Positions 8,001-18,323 of a stretch of DNA of 64,000 bases are shown here, in pieces; position 1 is the first letter of the stretch; every line of letters starts with the position of its first letter. Location: contig NZ_AP028127.1 in assembly GCF_037076425.1 (NCBI RefSeq), forward strand, positions 1,394,001 to 1,458,000. The letters are read 5' to 3'. A program made the position numbers and the translations under genes. The notes beneath the pieces are model-generated. The model ran no database searches. It had not been told where the DNA came from and saw nothing but the letters and a program-made list of their open reading frames with translations. This DNA comes from Turicibacter faecis. GTDB lineage: Bacteria > Bacillota_I > Bacilli_A > MOL361 > Turicibacteraceae.

Positions 8001-9625
8001 ACAGGATTTTCACAGTCTCCTAAATTAAATCGCTCATATGTTGCCTGTAAGTGCCCCATATCGAATGAGGCATTATGCGCAACTAGAATACAACCTTCTG
8101 ACCATTCCTTAAACCTTCTCATCACATCCTCAAGCTCAGGGGCCTGATCAACATCACTTTGCATAATATGCGTTAACTCAATGGTTTTTAGTGACAGTTT
8201 TCGATGAGGATTAGCAAAGTCAGAAAACTCATCAATAATTGATCCATTATAAATTTTTACTGCGGCAATTTCAATAATCACATCATAATTAGTCGAAAAC
8301 CCTGTCGTTTCCACATCATATACGACATATGTCGCTGAGTTGAGTGAAATATCTTGTTCCGCCCAAGCGATTTTAGGGCGATCTTCAACAAGGTATCCCT
8401 CAACTCCATAGATAATTTTAATATCGTTCTTTTTGGCTGCATGATAGGCATCTGGAATGGCCTGAACGACTCCGTGATCGGTCAAAGCAATTGCTCGGTG
8501 CCCCCATTTTGCTGCCTGGCTAATATAAGACGAAATATCAGTCACTCCGTCCATCGCACTCATCTTCGTATGGACATGCAATTCCACACGCTTTTCACCC
8601 TCAGGTGCTAAATCTTTTCTTTCTTCAACCTTAGCATCAATAAGATTCGCAGCATTGACCATCATGCACAATTCCTTTGAAAAAGTATCAAATTGAATTC
8701 TCCCACTGACACGAACCCAGTTTCCCTTTTTCAAAATCTTTGGGACCATTTTCTTTGTTTCATCCGATTTTGCAAACATTTTAATATAAATAGAGTCCGT
8801 ATAGTCAGTAAATTTAGCAGTTATTAACAGCATCTCACCATTTCTAATATCGCGGGTTTCTGCATCAAAGATATAACCTTCTAACACACACCGACTCATT
8901 TCATCATCAATATCTTTACAGTTCATCGGATTCCCTGTAATAGGTCCACCAATCGATGTCTCAGTAACTTCAGGTTCTTTTCGCGAATAGCCTCCTCGTC
9001 CTCCTCTAGCTCCTCCTTCATTTCTAAAGGTTGGGCGTTGCGGATTAGGTTCAGTCTCAACACTCTTTTTCACCTCTACGATTGGAGGTAAGGAAGTCTC
9101 CCTTCTTGTCAAAATTTCTGCATCAGAAAGAGCATCCTCGGAATAGATAGGACACACTTCTTTTATTGGAAAGCCAAACTGTTCAAATCCACGTTGAATT
9201 TTTATCGCGTACTTTTCTTTAATTTCTTGATAATCACGAGCTTCCTTTACTGCAATTTGTAGCTGATCACCTACAACGGTTGCTTTAAAACTTTCAAGAC
9301 AGCGTATCAATAAATCTTGCCGACTTAAATATTCAATCATTAATGGCCAATACTCCAAAATCTGTTCATCACTCGGACGGCTTAAATAACGAATCGTAAA
9401 GCTCGCATGATTAATGGTTGAAATACGACCAAATGTATTTTCAAAATGGGAATAAAACTCATAAAAAGCGGCTGAAACCAATGGTGTATCAAAAGTTAAA
9501 TGAAAGAGCAGTTCCTGACGTTTTCTAAAAACATCGACTTTTTCAATGAGCTTATTATCGAATAAAAAAAGTTGGTGCTCTGGATATTGAATTTGTTCTA
9601 ACAAAATTTGCATCTGTTTTTGCAT
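5039..9625 (-). CDS. polC: DNA polymerase III alpha subunit, PolC type
   Basis: This 1528-residue protein is the replicative polymerase of low-GC Gram-positives, which carries its own proofreading exonuclease. Visible in order are an N-terminal domain (1-190), an OB-fold (about 225-335), a PHP domain starting at HVHTKMSAMDG (about 348), an inserted DnaQ-like 3'-5' exonuclease with YDVETTGF (about 433), the second half of PHP, a zinc-binding cluster (CPNC and CPHCG), and the polymerase palm with PDIDLNFSGEY (about 1031). It is longer than the Bacillus enzyme (about 1437). Part of the excess is a low-complexity Gly/Arg linker (GGARGGRGGYSRK) before the OB-fold. The ATG at 9625 follows AAGGGGG by about 9 nt. 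It follows proS but is separated by 622 bp and a terminator, so it is probably transcribed independently. Confidence 0.98.
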   Translation of the reverse strand: MQKQMQILLEQIQYPEHQLFLFDNKLIEKVDVFRKRQELLFHLTFDTPLVSAAFYEFYSHFENTFGRISTINHASFTIRYLSRPSDEQILEYWPLMIEYLSRQDLLIRCLESFKATVVGDQLQIAVKEARDYQEIKEKYAIKIQRGFEQFGFPIKEVCPIYSEDALSDAEILTRRETSLPPIVEVKKSVETEPNPQRPTFRNEGGARGGRGGYSRKEPEVTETSIGGPITGNPMNCKDIDDEMSRCVLEGYIFDAETRDIRNGEMLLITAKFTDYTDSIYIKMFAKSDETKKMVPKILKKGNWVRVSGRIQFDTFSKELCMMVNAANLIDAKVEERKDLAPEGEKRVELHVHTKMSAMDGVTDISSYISQAAKWGHRAIALTDHGVVQAIPDAYHAAKKNDIKIIYGVEGYLVEDRPKIAWAEQDISLNSATYVVYDVETTGFSTNYDVIIEIAAVKIYNGSIIDEFSDFANPHRKLSLKTIELTHIMQSDVDQAPELEDVMRRFKEWSEGCILVAHNASFDMGHLQATYERFNLGDCENPVIDTLAAARVMYHHQYGVYWNYATDALIDEKFKRKMKRFNLKALSKFFKVELTQHHRAIYDARATGQAFILLLKDMMKLGIKTHDQINQLVDDDSSFKLDYSTHVTILAKNEIGFKNLFKIVSQSMTNDLYGQPRIRRSYLQAHREGLLIGSSCVNGEVFETALNKSYEELKEKAKFYDYLEVQPPEVYSHLIDLNSKEMANYIIKTIERIIKVGEELNIPVCATGDVHHLNRDDKIYRQIYTRTPAIGGGRHPLNHPDIKSIPSMHFRTTDEMYHDFHFLSEEKQKEIIVINPNMIADQCEMIKAIKDELFTPADDFLKDKGIPSIKDRLSEMCYERAYEWYGKELPQYVLDRLIKELNSIIGNGFAVIYYISHMLVKKSLDDGYLVGSRGSVGSSFVATLMDITEVNPLSPHYRCPNCLFSAFKMNEDEKHRYGIRPEEEQFQEILANAESGFDLPDAHCPHCGTKMRKDGHDIPFETFLGFKGDKVPDIDLNFSGEYQPVAHLYCREVFGDDFAFRAGTIGTVAEKTAFGYVRGFLEDTHHQMRTAEIERLAKGCEGVRRTSGQHPGGIIVVPNYMDIYDVTPIQYPADDPTAEWRTTHFDFHSIHDNLLKLDILGHDDPTVIRYLQDISGIDPKDIPTDDPEVYKLFYSTESLGVTPEQIRSTTGSYGVPEFGTPFVRNMLEDTKPKTFAELVKISGLSHGTDVWLNNAADLVSGKYEKFGKIEFKNVIGCRDDIMVYLMYGGLEPALAFKIMEFVRKGMASKVPDGWKEFEEEMRKHHIPEWYIWSCGQIKYMFPKAHATAYVLMAIRIAWFKVHHPIYYYCAYFSKRADVFEIETMMKGPDAIRKRLDEIDEKGFEATPKEKNLVTILEIALEMTERGFYFQNFNLEESQAVDFKISDDKKSLIPPFTALDGLGENVARQIVAAREEEPFKTIKDVQTRGKVSKTLIEKMQMMNVFGDMELGTDKPNKSASRPPSNQMTLF

Positions 9626-10217
9626 GCGGGGATCCCCCTTTTCTATCTAAACACACAGTCTATATCTACTATATATTTCTCCTATCATCAGATAAGAGAC
9701 GTCAGATGGTAACTCACCACCCAGCATAACTAATCCATTCTATCACTGTTTTCAAATTATTTCATCATCTAATAGAACTGATTTTTTCATGTTTCATTAC
9801 CATAAATATTTTTTACTTTTTATACCGTATTCATACGATCACATGACCATACACATTAAGTAAAAGCTCTCCTATCACTTATGTATAACATTTCTTCTAG
9901 TAGTAAATCATTCAAAAAATTCCTAATTGTATAAATACGACACATGTATCATAGGGCCTATCAGCTTTCATTTAAAAGAAAATATTCTTTCGTTCCTTAT
10001 ATCTTTTTAGGCACACTGCCTTTGACTGAGTCTTTCCGTTTTTTCGATACAAGCCTTAGTTTCAGCTTTATATTACAAAATAGCGACAAATAGCCTTCTA
10101 GCCTCTTCAGAGACTCGAATGGTATGTTGGAAAATTTAAGTGCATAAAAAGACACCAAATTGACTTCCATATCCTAATTAATTCCTCATATCAGGCTACT
10201 TGTATTAAAATAGCCGA
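9626..10217. other. Long intergenic region upstream of polC
   Basis: About 590 bp with no credible ORF. It is AT-rich, with stops in all frames. It must contain the polC promoter on the minus strand, but I cannot single out one -35/-10 pair with confidence. I see no riboswitch, repeat or IS end. Confidence 0.5.
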
Positions 10218-10247
10218 TAAAAAAAATTCTCTCAGGGAGAGAATTTT

Positions 10248-10249
<2 letters not shown>
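10218..10249 (-). terminator. Terminator of the uppS-proS operon
   Basis: A 13-bp stem, AAAAAATTCTCTC (10221-10233) with GAGAGAATTTTTT (10237-10249), has a 3-nt loop. It overlaps the proS stop codon and ends the operon. Confidence 0.85.
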
Positions 10250-11513
<1,264 letters not shown>

Positions 11514-11602
11514 TTATCCTCCTACAAAATTAAAGATATTTTTACATCCTTAACTTCTTATTTTTTTCATTATCGCATCTTTTCGACCGCTTTTCAATCC
11601 TT

Positions 11603-12850
11603 TTATGCATTAATCAGGCGAATAACATCATTAAACGTCACATAAATGAATAATCCGAAGAATAAAAGTAGTCCCGCCATATGAACATACCCTTCAACAC
11701 GACGGTCGATTGGACGCCCAATAAGCGCCTCAATTAAAACAAAAACGATTCTTCCTCCATCTAAGGCCGGTAAAGGTAGTAAATTCATAATTCCAATATT
11801 AACACTTAAAAAGCCAATCCATATTATTAGCGAAGTTAATCCAAAGGTTGCAATGGTAGATGTCATCGTATAAATTCCAACAGGTCCTGATAAATCATCA
11901 ATCCCGGCCTCTTTTGTAACAAATAACATTTTAAATGTTTGAAAAATTGATACAAATGCTTCCTTCATTTTAAATACCGCATAGTTAAAACCCGATAAGA
12001 GAGATTTTTCATATTCTGTAGAAACCCCAATTGAAGTACTTATTTGCCCCCCATTTTCACTAATTTGAGGGGTAAGCTCTACCGTCTTTGTCTGTCCATC
12101 TCTAATGTACGTCACCGTTGTTGAATCCTTGGTAGAAGAAATAGCCTGGGTTAATTCCTCCCAATTTGCTACGGAGTGATTGTTATAAGAAATAATTTGA
12201 TCACCCGCTACCAATCCGGCCACCTGAGCAGGAGAATTTTCAACAACTCCTCCTAACCTATTTGATCCAGTTGGCATTCCTACTGCAAGACCCACAATAA
12301 AAAACAGAACAAATGCTAAAACAAAATTCATTGTAGCTCCTGCGGCCATGGTCGCAAATCGAGCCCATTTTGATTTTGACTCTAGGCAGCGGTCGTACGG
12401 GGCAATTTGCTGTACACTTTTTTCAAGGATATAATTTGCATCATGATCAACATCATACCTTTGCACTTCGCCACCTTCTAATGTCAAAGTGATACTTAAT
12501 GCCTTGTATAAATCTAACTCCTTAATTGTCCCAACGACTTTCTGATTCGTAGGATCTAGAAATATCTTATTAACTTTTCCATTTTGATCAAACTCTAACC
12601 CGACGACTTGATCAACCTTAACGATCTCTTTCTCGGCCTCTTCGCCTGCCATTGAAACGTATCCCCCGAATGGGATTGCGCGAATAGAATAAGTCGTTTC
12701 ACCGCGCTTTTTACTCCATACAAGCGGTCCCATTCCTATTGAAAACTCGTGACATAAAATTCCATAATGTTTTGCAACTAAAAAATGTCCTAGTTCATGA
12801 ACAAGGATAATAACCCCTAAGGCTAAAATAAAGCTTAAAATTCCTATCAT
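11603..12850 (-). CDS. rseP: Site-2 intramembrane zinc metalloprotease RseP/RasP
   Basis: This 415-residue M50 protease cuts anti-sigma factors and signal-peptide remnants inside the membrane. The first helix carries HELGH (H18, E19, H22). A PDZ domain spans about 200-265 (GGVVENSPAQVAGLVAGD). The distal active-site motif NLLPLPALDGGR is near 355-366 and supplies the third zinc ligand. Hydrophobic segments occur at both ends. A segment at about 65-150 between the first helix and the second membrane region contains a small beta-rich insertion. It lies in an operon with dxr (14 bp upstream) and proS. Confidence 0.95.
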   Translation of the reverse strand: MIGILSFILALGVIILVHELGHFLVAKHYGILCHEFSIGMGPLVWSKKRGETTYSIRAIPFGGYVSMAGEEAEKEIVKVDQVVGLEFDQNGKVNKIFLDPTNQKVVGTIKELDLYKALSITLTLEGGEVQRYDVDHDANYILEKSVQQIAPYDRCLESKSKWARFATMAAGATMNFVLAFVLFFIVGLAVGMPTGSNRLGGVVENSPAQVAGLVAGDQIISYNNHSVANWEELTQAISSTKDSTTVTYIRDGQTKTVELTPQISENGGQISTSIGVSTEYEKSLLSGFNYAVFKMKEAFVSIFQTFKMLFVTKEAGIDDLSGPVGIYTMTSTIATFGLTSLIIWIGFLSVNIGIMNLLPLPALDGGRIVFVLIEALIGRPIDRRVEGYVHMAGLLLFFGLFIYVTFNDVIRLINA

Positions 12851-12864
12851 CTATCCATCCTCCA

Positions 12865-14022
12865 TTATTCATACTTTTCAGTTATTATACGACGTGTGTT
12901 TTTATCAATCTCTATAATGTCCTCTAAAGCTGGACGATCAACCTTGTGGTGATGTTCCAAAGATTCATATACAACTTTCTCAATATCTAGAAAGGAAATT
13001 TTATCTTTTAGAAACAAATCAACGGCTGCCTCGTTTGCCGCATTTAAAACCGTCGGACAACTTCCTCCTTCATGTCCAGCCTCATAGGCCATTTTCAAAC
13101 AAGGAAAACGTTCAAAATCCATTTTTTTAAACTCTAACATGCCTACCTCTTCTAATTTTAAAGATTTAGACTGTTTTAAATCAATTCGCTCGGGGTAACT
13201 CATTGCAAATTGAATAGGAATACGCATATCTGGGGTTCCCAAATGAGCAATAATACTTGTATCCTCAAACTCAACCATGGAATGAATAATACTTTGTCTA
13301 TGGAGAATCGTTTCAATTTGATCATATGGTAAATCAAACAACCAATGTGCTTCAATGACCTCTAATCCTTTATTCATCATGGTTGCAGAATCAATCGTAA
13401 TTTTGGCACCCATTGACCAATTTGGATGATTTAGAGCCTGTTCACGGGTTACTTCCTTCAACATTTCCCGTGTGTAATCTCGGAATGAGCCACCACTTGC
13501 CGTAATAATAATTTTTCTTATTGCCTTTGCATCCTCCCCCTGTAAACATTGATAAATTGCAGAATGTTCACTATCGACGGGTAACAACTTCACTCCATAT
13601 TTTCGAGCCTTCTCCATCACTAAATGACCCGCAGTAACAAGAGTCTCCTTATTAGCAATTCCAATCGTTCTACGCATCTCAATTGCTTTTAATGTTGGCA
13701 ATAACCCAACCGCCCCCATAACAGCTGATAAAACAAAATGCTCATCACCAGCAACTGCATCGTATGTTGCGACATTTATTAAACCTTCATCCCCAAATCC
13801 AAACTCCACTTCTTTATATTGTTCAGCCAACTGCTTAGCGGATTGCTCACTAATAACAGAAACATAGGCCGGTCTGAATTCATTAATAATCTTTTTTGTT
13901 AACTCAATGTTACGCCCCGCGGAAAATGCAACTAAACGGAACTTATCTGGATGTTGTCGAATCACATCTAGTGTCTGTGTACCAATTGAGCCTGTTGCTC
14001 CTAATAAATAAATATTTTTCAT
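12865..14022 (-). CDS. dxr: 1-deoxy-D-xylulose 5-phosphate reductoisomerase
   Basis: This 385-residue enzyme makes 2-C-methyl-D-erythritol 4-phosphate from DXP using NADPH, the committed step of the MEP isoprenoid pathway. The N-terminal Rossmann motif [13 protein letters not shown] is clear. The metal and substrate region includes [17 protein letters not shown] and [24 protein letters not shown]. It starts 1 nt after the cdsA stop, so the two genes are probably translationally coupled. The operon links isoprenoid synthesis (dxr, uppS) with lipid precursor synthesis (cdsA). Confidence 0.98.
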   Translation of the reverse strand: MKNIYLLGATGSIGTQTLDVIRQHPDKFRLVAFSAGRNIELTKKIINEFRPAYVSVISEQSAKQLAEQYKEVEFGFGDEGLINVATYDAVAGDEHFVLSAVMGAVGLLPTLKAIEMRRTIGIANKETLVTAGHLVMEKARKYGVKLLPVDSEHSAIYQCLQGEDAKAIRKIIITASGGSFRDYTREMLKEVTREQALNHPNWSMGAKITIDSATMMNKGLEVIEAHWLFDLPYDQIETILHRQSIIHSMVEFEDTSIIAHLGTPDMRIPIQFAMSYPERIDLKQSKSLKLEEVGMLEFKKMDFERFPCLKMAYEAGHEGGSCPTVLNAANEAAVDLFLKDKISFLDIEKVVYESLEHHHKVDRPALEDIIEIDKNTRRIITEKYE

Positions 14023-14023
14023 T

Positions 14024-14836
14024 TTACATCACCACGTTCAATCCATTAATTAAAATATATAATGCCAATGACGCATATAGATGGCTATCAAATCGATCCA
14101 ATACTCCTCCATGGCCTGGAAAGAGATTTCCAAAATCCTTAATACCGAATTCTCTTTTCATCGATGATGCGACTAAATCTCCTAATTGCCCCACAACGGC
14201 AACAACTAAGCTTATCATTATTAGAATGCCAATATGAGTTGAAATCCCCGTCAAACTTCCAAATAGGGTTCCACCAATCACCCCCAATAGCGTTCCACCA
14301 AATGACCCTTCAATCGTTTTATTGGGACTCACACGAGGAGCCAACTTATGTTTTCCAAATTTTTTCCCACAAAAATAGGCTCCTGAATCCGTTATAGCTA
14401 CTATTAAAATCATAAATAAAAGAAGATTTAATCCTAAAAAGCGGATAAATAAAAGTGCATGAAATGTTAAGCCCACGTAAAAAATGGTTAAGAGATAATA
14501 AGATGCATCTTTTAAACTAAAATCTTTACGAATCATTGAAACAAGTAATAGAACAAATAAAAAGATAGCCGGAATCTCTAACCCAAAAGAGGTAACTGCA
14601 TGATAGTTTAATTGATTAAAATCAAATGAATAAAAAACAATAACCAATGTTGCAATTATAGTGAACAGTTTAATTTCAATCGGCGTCTTAGTCGTTATAT
14701 CCTTCATTGAAATCATTTCACGTACAGCTACTAACGATAATCCCCCCCCTAAAATAAGAACAGGATAATTCCCATAAACAACAATAGGAACACCGATTAA
14801 AACCATGATAATAGCTGTAATAATTCGTTGTTTCAT
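14024..14836 (-). CDS. cdsA: Phosphatidate cytidylyltransferase
   Basis: This 270-residue polytopic membrane enzyme makes CDP-diacylglycerol from phosphatidic acid and CTP. It has about eight hydrophobic helices and the C-terminal family signature [28 protein letters not shown] (about 226-253), whose Asp residues bind metal. Length is normal. It starts 15 bp after uppS and ends 1 nt before dxr. Confidence 0.97.
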   Translation of the reverse strand: MKQRIITAIIMVLIGVPIVVYGNYPVLILGGGLSLVAVREMISMKDITTKTPIEIKLFTIIATLVIVFYSFDFNQLNYHAVTSFGLEIPAIFLFVLLLVSMIRKDFSLKDASYYLLTIFYVGLTFHALLFIRFLGLNLLLFMILIVAITDSGAYFCGKKFGKHKLAPRVSPNKTIEGSFGGTLLGVIGGTLFGSLTGISTHIGILIMISLVVAVVGQLGDLVASSMKREFGIKDFGNLFPGHGGVLDRFDSHLYASLALYILINGLNVVM

Positions 14837-14851
14837 GAATAAATCTCTCCT

Positions 14852-15616
14852 TTACTTTTTCTCACTTAATCCACCAAAGCGTCGTTGACGACTTTGATAA
14901 TCAAAAAGTGCCTCATATAACTGTTGCTCTTTAAAATCAGGCCAGGCAATTGACGTAAAATATAACTCAGCATAAGCTAATTGCCATAGTAAATAATTAC
15001 TAATTCTTAATTCCCCGCTCGTTCTAATCATGAGATCAAGCGGTGGTAAATCATAGGTCATGAGATAGCGATCAATAAGATCCTCACTTATCTCTTCTAC
15101 TTTTAATTGATGATCTAGAACATCTGTCGCAATCTGCTGAACTGCCTGTTTAATCTCATCCCTTGAACCATAATTTAGTGCAATCGTTAATGTCATCTTC
15201 TTATTATTTTGTGTCATTTCCGTAATTTCTAACACTTTTTTCTGTAAATCTTTAGGCAAATCCTCTACATTCCCAATAACCTTTAATCTAATATCATTCT
15301 CTATTAATTCTGGCGCAAAATCATTAAAGAATTTAATGGGTAATTTCATTAAAAATTTAACTTCCTCTTCCGGTCGTTTCCAATTCTCCGTTGAAAAGGC
15401 ATAGACAGTTAACGCCTTAACCCCAATATTTGCACATATTTTTGTAATCTCACGTACATTCATCGCACCCTCTTGATGACCTGCCGTTCGCGGGAGACCA
15501 CGCTTTTTAGCCCATCTTCCATTCCCATCTAAAATAATCGCAATATGTTGTGGCAAAGGTGCATTTAAAATGCGATTTTTATCTAACTGTGCCTTTTTTT
15601 TCTTTTTAAAGAACAT
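14852..15616 (-). CDS. uppS: Isoprenyl transferase (undecaprenyl diphosphate synthase)
   Basis: This 254-residue cis-prenyltransferase makes the C55 lipid carrier used for peptidoglycan and teichoic acids. The catalytic motif IILDGNGRWAKKRGLPRTAGH carries D30. The other conserved block, DLMIRTSGELRISNYLLWQLAYAELYF, is near the C-terminus. The N-terminus has an extra Lys-rich stretch (FFKKKKKAQ). It is the first gene of the cdsA-dxr-rseP-proS unit. RBS GAAAGGCGG precedes the ATG. Confidence 0.98.
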   Translation of the reverse strand: MFFKKKKKAQLDKNRILNAPLPQHIAIILDGNGRWAKKRGLPRTAGHQEGAMNVREITKICANIGVKALTVYAFSTENWKRPEEEVKFLMKLPIKFFNDFAPELIENDIRLKVIGNVEDLPKDLQKKVLEITEMTQNNKKMTLTIALNYGSRDEIKQAVQQIATDVLDHQLKVEEISEDLIDRYLMTYDLPPLDLMIRTSGELRISNYLLWQLAYAELYFTSIAWPDFKEQQLYEALFDYQSRQRRFGGLSEKK

Positions 15617-15760
15617 TAAAGAAACCGCCTTTCATATATATAACCTATCTTATATATTTTAATACACTTACTTTCTTTTTTCTACCAACATTCCGTAATT
15701 ATACAAATAAACTTTAACTCTGTCATAAATAAATACCTGCCTTGAAATTTTTTCATAAAA

Positions 15761-15786
15761 AAAAGCTACTAAAAAATTAGTAGCTT
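15761..15786 (-). terminator. Terminator downstream of the two small genes
   Basis: The stem AAGCTACTA with TAGTAGCTT is followed on the minus strand by eight T residues. It ends the transcript of the 50- and 60-residue genes before uppS. Confidence 0.75.
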
Positions 15787-15856
15787 AATTTATATAAAGC
15801 CATCTTATGGTGCCACATATATTTAATGACATTCCAGAAAAATCACTCACTGCAGG

Positions 15857-16009
15857 CTAATGCTTAAGGGCATGTTGCCGAATTTTTTTCTTTATTCTTC
15901 GAATTTCTTCCTTCGTCAAGGGTTGAAGCTCACACCCCATCTCGAGAGTGGAATTTCCTTTCTGTTTATTAAAAGATAACTTAATAAACTTACTATCCTT
16001 TCCTTTCAT
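15857..16009 (-). CDS. Small basic hypothetical protein (50 aa)
   Basis: A short frame starting MKGKDSKFIKLSF and ending IRQHALKH. It begins 21 bp after the preceding 60-codon gene on the same strand and lies before a strong terminator. The C-terminal third is a Lys/Arg-rich amphipathic helix (TKEEIRRIKKKIR). The RBS is weak, so coding status rests mainly on position. I recognise no family. Confidence 0.4.
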   Translation of the reverse strand: MKGKDSKFIKLSFNKQKGNSTLEMGCELQPLTKEEIRRIKKKIRQHALKH

Positions 16010-16030
16010 TCGAATTTACCTGCAAAATAA

Positions 16031-16213
16031 TTAGTTACTTCTTTTGAAATATCCATAACGTTGTGCGTTTGTTTTCACCCGAGTTTCTACACTTTGGGCC
16101 GCACGTTTTTCGTCGCCAACAAATTCAGCACCAAATTCCGTTTGCATTTTAGAAACATCAGGGATTAATGCATTACGAGCTGACTTTTTAAATTTTTTTT
16201 CTTCAACCGTCAT
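16031..16213 (-). CDS. Small protein with gamma-type SASP-like motif (60 aa)
   Basis: A 60-residue hydrophilic protein with an excellent RBS (GAGGAGG, 7 nt before the ATG). Residues 25-35, TEFGAEFVGDE, resemble the FGTEFASE repeat of gamma-type small acid-soluble spore proteins, which is cut by the germination protease GPR. The tail is rich in Gln, Asn, Lys and Arg, as in SASPs, but only one copy of the motif is present. A weak sigma-G-like element (CAAAATA at 16251-16257, GTATAT at 16274-16279) lies upstream. Spore role is an inference; it may be an unrelated small protein. It is followed by a second small frame and a terminator. Confidence 0.6.
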   Translation of the reverse strand: MTVEEKKFKKSARNALIPDVSKMQTEFGAEFVGDEKRAAQSVETRVKTNAQRYGYFKRSN

Positions 16214-16305
16214 GTTGCCGCCTCCTCATAACACCATGTGATGACAATACTATTTTGCATTTTTTGTCGAATAATATACTTGGATGTTGAGTGTTTTTTT
16301 TTATT

Positions 16306-16761
16306 TTAATTTGAAATATCCCATTCATAAATATTAATTTCTCTTACACCAAACATATACATTTCTAAATAAATAGGAATATAATAGGTACCCATCCATC
16401 GTGCATTTAGTCGTTGACAAGTTCTATTCGATGGAATATTACTCGGTAAACAACTAATGTACAAGTAATTCATCCCATGTGCCTTAGCCACACGTTTAAT
16501 AAGCTCACACGCTTTTTGTGCATAATGATTTCCACGATACGGAGGATATATTTCATATCCAACGTTTCCCCCATAAAATGTATTCTCATTATAACCAATA
16601 CGAATATCAATTTTCCCTATTTCATAAGGGCTTAAATGTTTTTTAATTTGAAAATAGTACGTTGGCGCCTTAAACTTCTCTAAATGAGCAGGAACCTTTC
16701 TTTCAATAATTAAATCAATTTCTCCGTCTGTTAAATACCCCACATCCTTGAATCTAATCAT
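16306..16761 (-). CDS. GNAT-family N-acetyltransferase
   Basis: This 151-residue protein has the acetyl-CoA loop motif YEIYPPYRGNHYAQKACELI (about 86-105, the Q/R-x-x-G-x-G/A pattern slightly altered to YRGNHYA) and a following LYISCLPSNIPSNRTCQRLNA segment, typical of RimJ/RimL-like GNATs (NxxS...L). These transfer acetyl groups to amines; the substrate is unknown. RBS GGGGGGTG precedes the ATG. It is monocistronic, between the ISL3 element and the SASP-like gene. Confidence 0.85.
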   Translation of the reverse strand: MIRFKDVGYLTDGEIDLIIERKVPAHLEKFKAPTYYFQIKKHLSPYEIGKIDIRIGYNENTFYGGNVGYEIYPPYRGNHYAQKACELIKRVAKAHGMNYLYISCLPSNIPSNRTCQRLNARWMGTYYIPIYLEMYMFGVREINIYEWDISN

Positions 16762-16865
16762 TATCCCAACACCCCCCTGAATCTTGTTACATTATTCTTT
16801 ATAATCATACGTCTTTCATTAGAAAAAAATGAAAAAAAGACAATAAAGATTATCTTTTTGGGGAT

Positions 16866-16897
16866 AAAAAAAGCTACCCAACTTGGGTAGCTTTTTT
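16866..16897 (-). terminator. Former frr terminator, now displaced by the ISL3 element
   Basis: The stem AAGCTACCCA with TGGGTAGCTT is flanked by A6 and T6. Its right base (16890-16897) is one copy of the 8-bp target duplication of the ISL3 element. The other copy (18384-18391) lies 3 nt past the frr stop. Before insertion this hairpin directly followed frr. It can work on either strand. Confidence 0.8.
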
Positions 16898-17022
16898 GGT
16901 TCTATAATATTTAGTGTTGCTGATTAAGCAGCACTTTTTTCATAGGATAAAAAAAAGAGACTTCAAGTCTCAATCCTGTTACAATGTTATCGACTAAAAC
17001 AATATTGAAAGGATAAGATTTA

Positions 17023-18309
17023 ATGTCTCACTCATATTTTACTAGAAAACTTTTAAATATTAAAGATAAAAATATTACATTTTCAGAAGATTATCTTGAG
17101 GAAGTGAAGTTGAACGGAATTACTAGCTTTATCTTTAAAGGTATTCTTACGTATCAACCGACTCATTGTCAAAAATGCGGAACCCTATTTGATTCAAAAT
17201 TTAAGAAGCATGGATTTAAAACCTCTCGAATTGTCATTCCAAAAGTCTCTCTTCACGATACCTACTTAGACCTAAAAAAACAGCGTTATTATTGTGGGCA
17301 TTGCCAGTCTACTTTTACACTAAGTACTTCAATTGTTGAAAAGAACTGTTACATTTCTTATCATACGAAACACGCCATTGCTTTAGAGGCCTAAAATAAA
17401 ATTTCTGAATGTGATATCGCACGTCGCCATCAGGTCTCTCATTCAACCGTCAATCGAATCATCCATAGCTTTTATGAATCTCAAACCTTAAACCTTAATT
17501 ATTTACCTGAAAATCTCTGTTTTGATGAATTTAAATCCGTTAAGTCTGCTGAGGGGCATATGTCTTTTATTTTTTGCGATGCTGACTCAAAACAAATCAT
17601 CGATATCGTTGAAGATCGTCGTTTAAACTCCCTTCAAGCTTATTTTAAACGATACACAAAGGAAGCACGTCATCGAGTAAAAAATATTGTGATTGATATG
17701 TACGCTCCTTACATCAGCCTCATTAAGGATCTTTTTCCTCATGCCCAAATTATCATTGATAAATTTCATCTCGTTCAACATCTCTCTCGTGCACTGAACA
17801 AAACTCGAATCCGATTCATGAAAAAGTTCAAAAAGCATGGTCGTAAATTCAAACGTTATTGGCGCTTATTTTTAAAATCTCACGCTTTACTTAATACCAC
17901 CACTTATCGATCAGTTTACTGCTTTAAACAACCCATGCGTGAAATTGATATCTTAAACTTTCTACTTGATTTATCTCCTGAATTAAAAGCAACCTATGAT
18001 TTATATCAAGAGTTACTTTTCGCTCTTCAGACAAAAAACTTAAAACGATTTAATCATTTACTCGAAACGGAACATCCGCTTGTTTCTCCTGAGTTTCAAA
18101 CGGCTTTCCAAACCTTTAAAACTTATCAATCCTATATTAAAAATACACTCTCAACTCATTACACAAATGGTCCCATCGAAGGAATTAATAATAAAATTAA
18201 GGTCATTAAGCGTATTGCCTTTGGATATCGTAGTTTCTATCACTTTAAATCTCGTATTCTCATGGTTCAAAATCTAACAAAGCCTAAAACGAAAATCCTA
18301 GCAGCATAG
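17023..18309 (+). pseudogene. ISL3-family transposase split by an in-frame TAA
   Basis: The two parts, 17023-17394 (123 residues) and 17395-18309, are in the same frame and join into one ISL3 transposase of about 428 residues. The first part has the zinc-ribbon (CQKC...CGHC). The second has an HTH (CDIARRHQVSHSTVNRI), the DDE elements FDEFKSV, DMYAPY and IIDKFHLVQH, and the terminal NGPIEGINNKIK with its Glu. The TAA at 17392-17394 follows HAIALEA and precedes NKISE. Family members usually read Gln there, so one C-to-T change explains it. Unless read through, the enzyme is inactive. Confidence 0.9.
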
Positions 18310-18323
18310 CTACTAGGATTTCG
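18293..18323 (+). terminator. Bidirectional hairpin at the 3' end of the transposase
   Basis: The stem AAATCCTAG with CTAGGATTT overlaps the transposase stop. On the minus strand it is followed by TTTT, so it could also end transcripts coming from frr. Confidence 0.6.

Noticed and set aside
16951-16975. GAGACTT-C-AAGTCTC palindrome just inside the ISL3 left end
   Set aside because: Part of the IS itself, between the end repeat and the transposase; not an independent element.
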